From positions 2,604,001 through 2,668,000 of the forward strand of contig JACAAK010000003.1 of assembly GCA_025093985.1 (NCBI GenBank): 64,000 bases of DNA. Reading direction: 5' to 3'. The stretch comes from Calvatia gigantea (taxonomy: Eukaryota; Basidiomycota; Agaricomycetes; Agaricales; Lycoperdaceae). Below, piece after piece: positions 61,542 to 64,000 of the stretch (positions within the stretch are counted from its first letter, which is position 1; every line of letters begins with the position of its first letter). The position numbers and the translations under genes were made by a program. The notes beneath the pieces were generated by a model that made no database searches, was not told where the DNA came from, and saw nothing but the letters and a program-made list of their open reading frames with translations.

Positions 61542-64000
<2,459 letters not shown>

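Overview
The window is nuclear DNA of a filamentous basidiomycete, most likely an Agaricomycete (mushroom-forming fungus). The evidence is dense, intron-rich genes on both strands, introns mostly 47-60 nt with GTRNGY-like donors, very short exons (an ATG-only exon in the L22e gene, a 20-nt exon in the SWI1-like gene), and conserved eukaryotic housekeeping proteins beside fungal membrane and cell-surface proteins. I saw no viral, plasmid, prokaryotic, rRNA, tRNA or CRISPR features and no intact transposon. All products were recognised by reading translated motifs; no database search was run. Exon joins were worked out by hand from splice signals and reading phase.

Layout. 1-1440 (-): 5' part of a mitochondrial D-2-hydroxyglutarate dehydrogenase. 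1671-6000 (+): a protein joining CNH-like segments to a GYF domain. 6288-8951 (-): AMP-binding acyl-CoA synthetase. 9863-10921 (+): Rab5-like GTPase. 11078-13119 (-): alpha-arrestin with PPxY motifs. 13424-16433 (-): SWI1-like ARID subunit of SWI/SNF, divergent from a DUF1764 protein (16750-17335, +). 17501-17875: fragment resembling the PH part of Nvj2/TEX2 lipid-transfer proteins. 18151-19401 (-): cyclin H. 19696-20998 (+): secreted GPI-type protein. 21638-22273 (-): Fap7/AK6. 23259-25436 (+): GPCR-like seven-TM protein. 26748-27704 (+): RNA polymerase III subunit Rpc37/RPC5. 27818-30752 (+): unrecognised helical protein. 31235-32201 (+) and 32667-33748 (-): two orphan proteins. 34392-35240 (-): J-domain membrane protein. 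35454-37975 (-): second seven-TM protein. 38572-41479 (-): LIM protein. 41809-42812 (+): MBD4-type DNA glycosylase. 42967-45112 (-): flavocytochrome b2. 45587-47590 (+): SAP-domain protein. 47971-49528 (-): MAP kinase. 50956-52520 (+): tandem cupredoxin GPI protein. 52773-54548 (-): Cbf5, divergent from ribosomal protein L22e (54788-55394, +). 55609-61055 (-): DHX29-like DEAH helicase. 61542-64000 (-): C-terminal part of the INO80 ATPase.

Functional themes. Several genes serve gene expression: SWI1, INO80, cyclin H, Rpc37, Cbf5, Fap7, L22e and DHX29. Others form a sensing and trafficking set: two seven-TM proteins, a MAP kinase, an arrestin, a Rab5 and a LIM protein. Metabolic genes are a D-2-hydroxy acid dehydrogenase, an L-lactate dehydrogenase and an acyl-CoA ligase. 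There is no sign of a biosynthetic cluster; neighbours mostly share divergent promoters rather than pathways. The best candidates for undescribed biology are the CNH/GYF protein, the two seven-TM proteins, the MBD-less MBD4-type glycosylase and the large helical orphan next to Rpc37.
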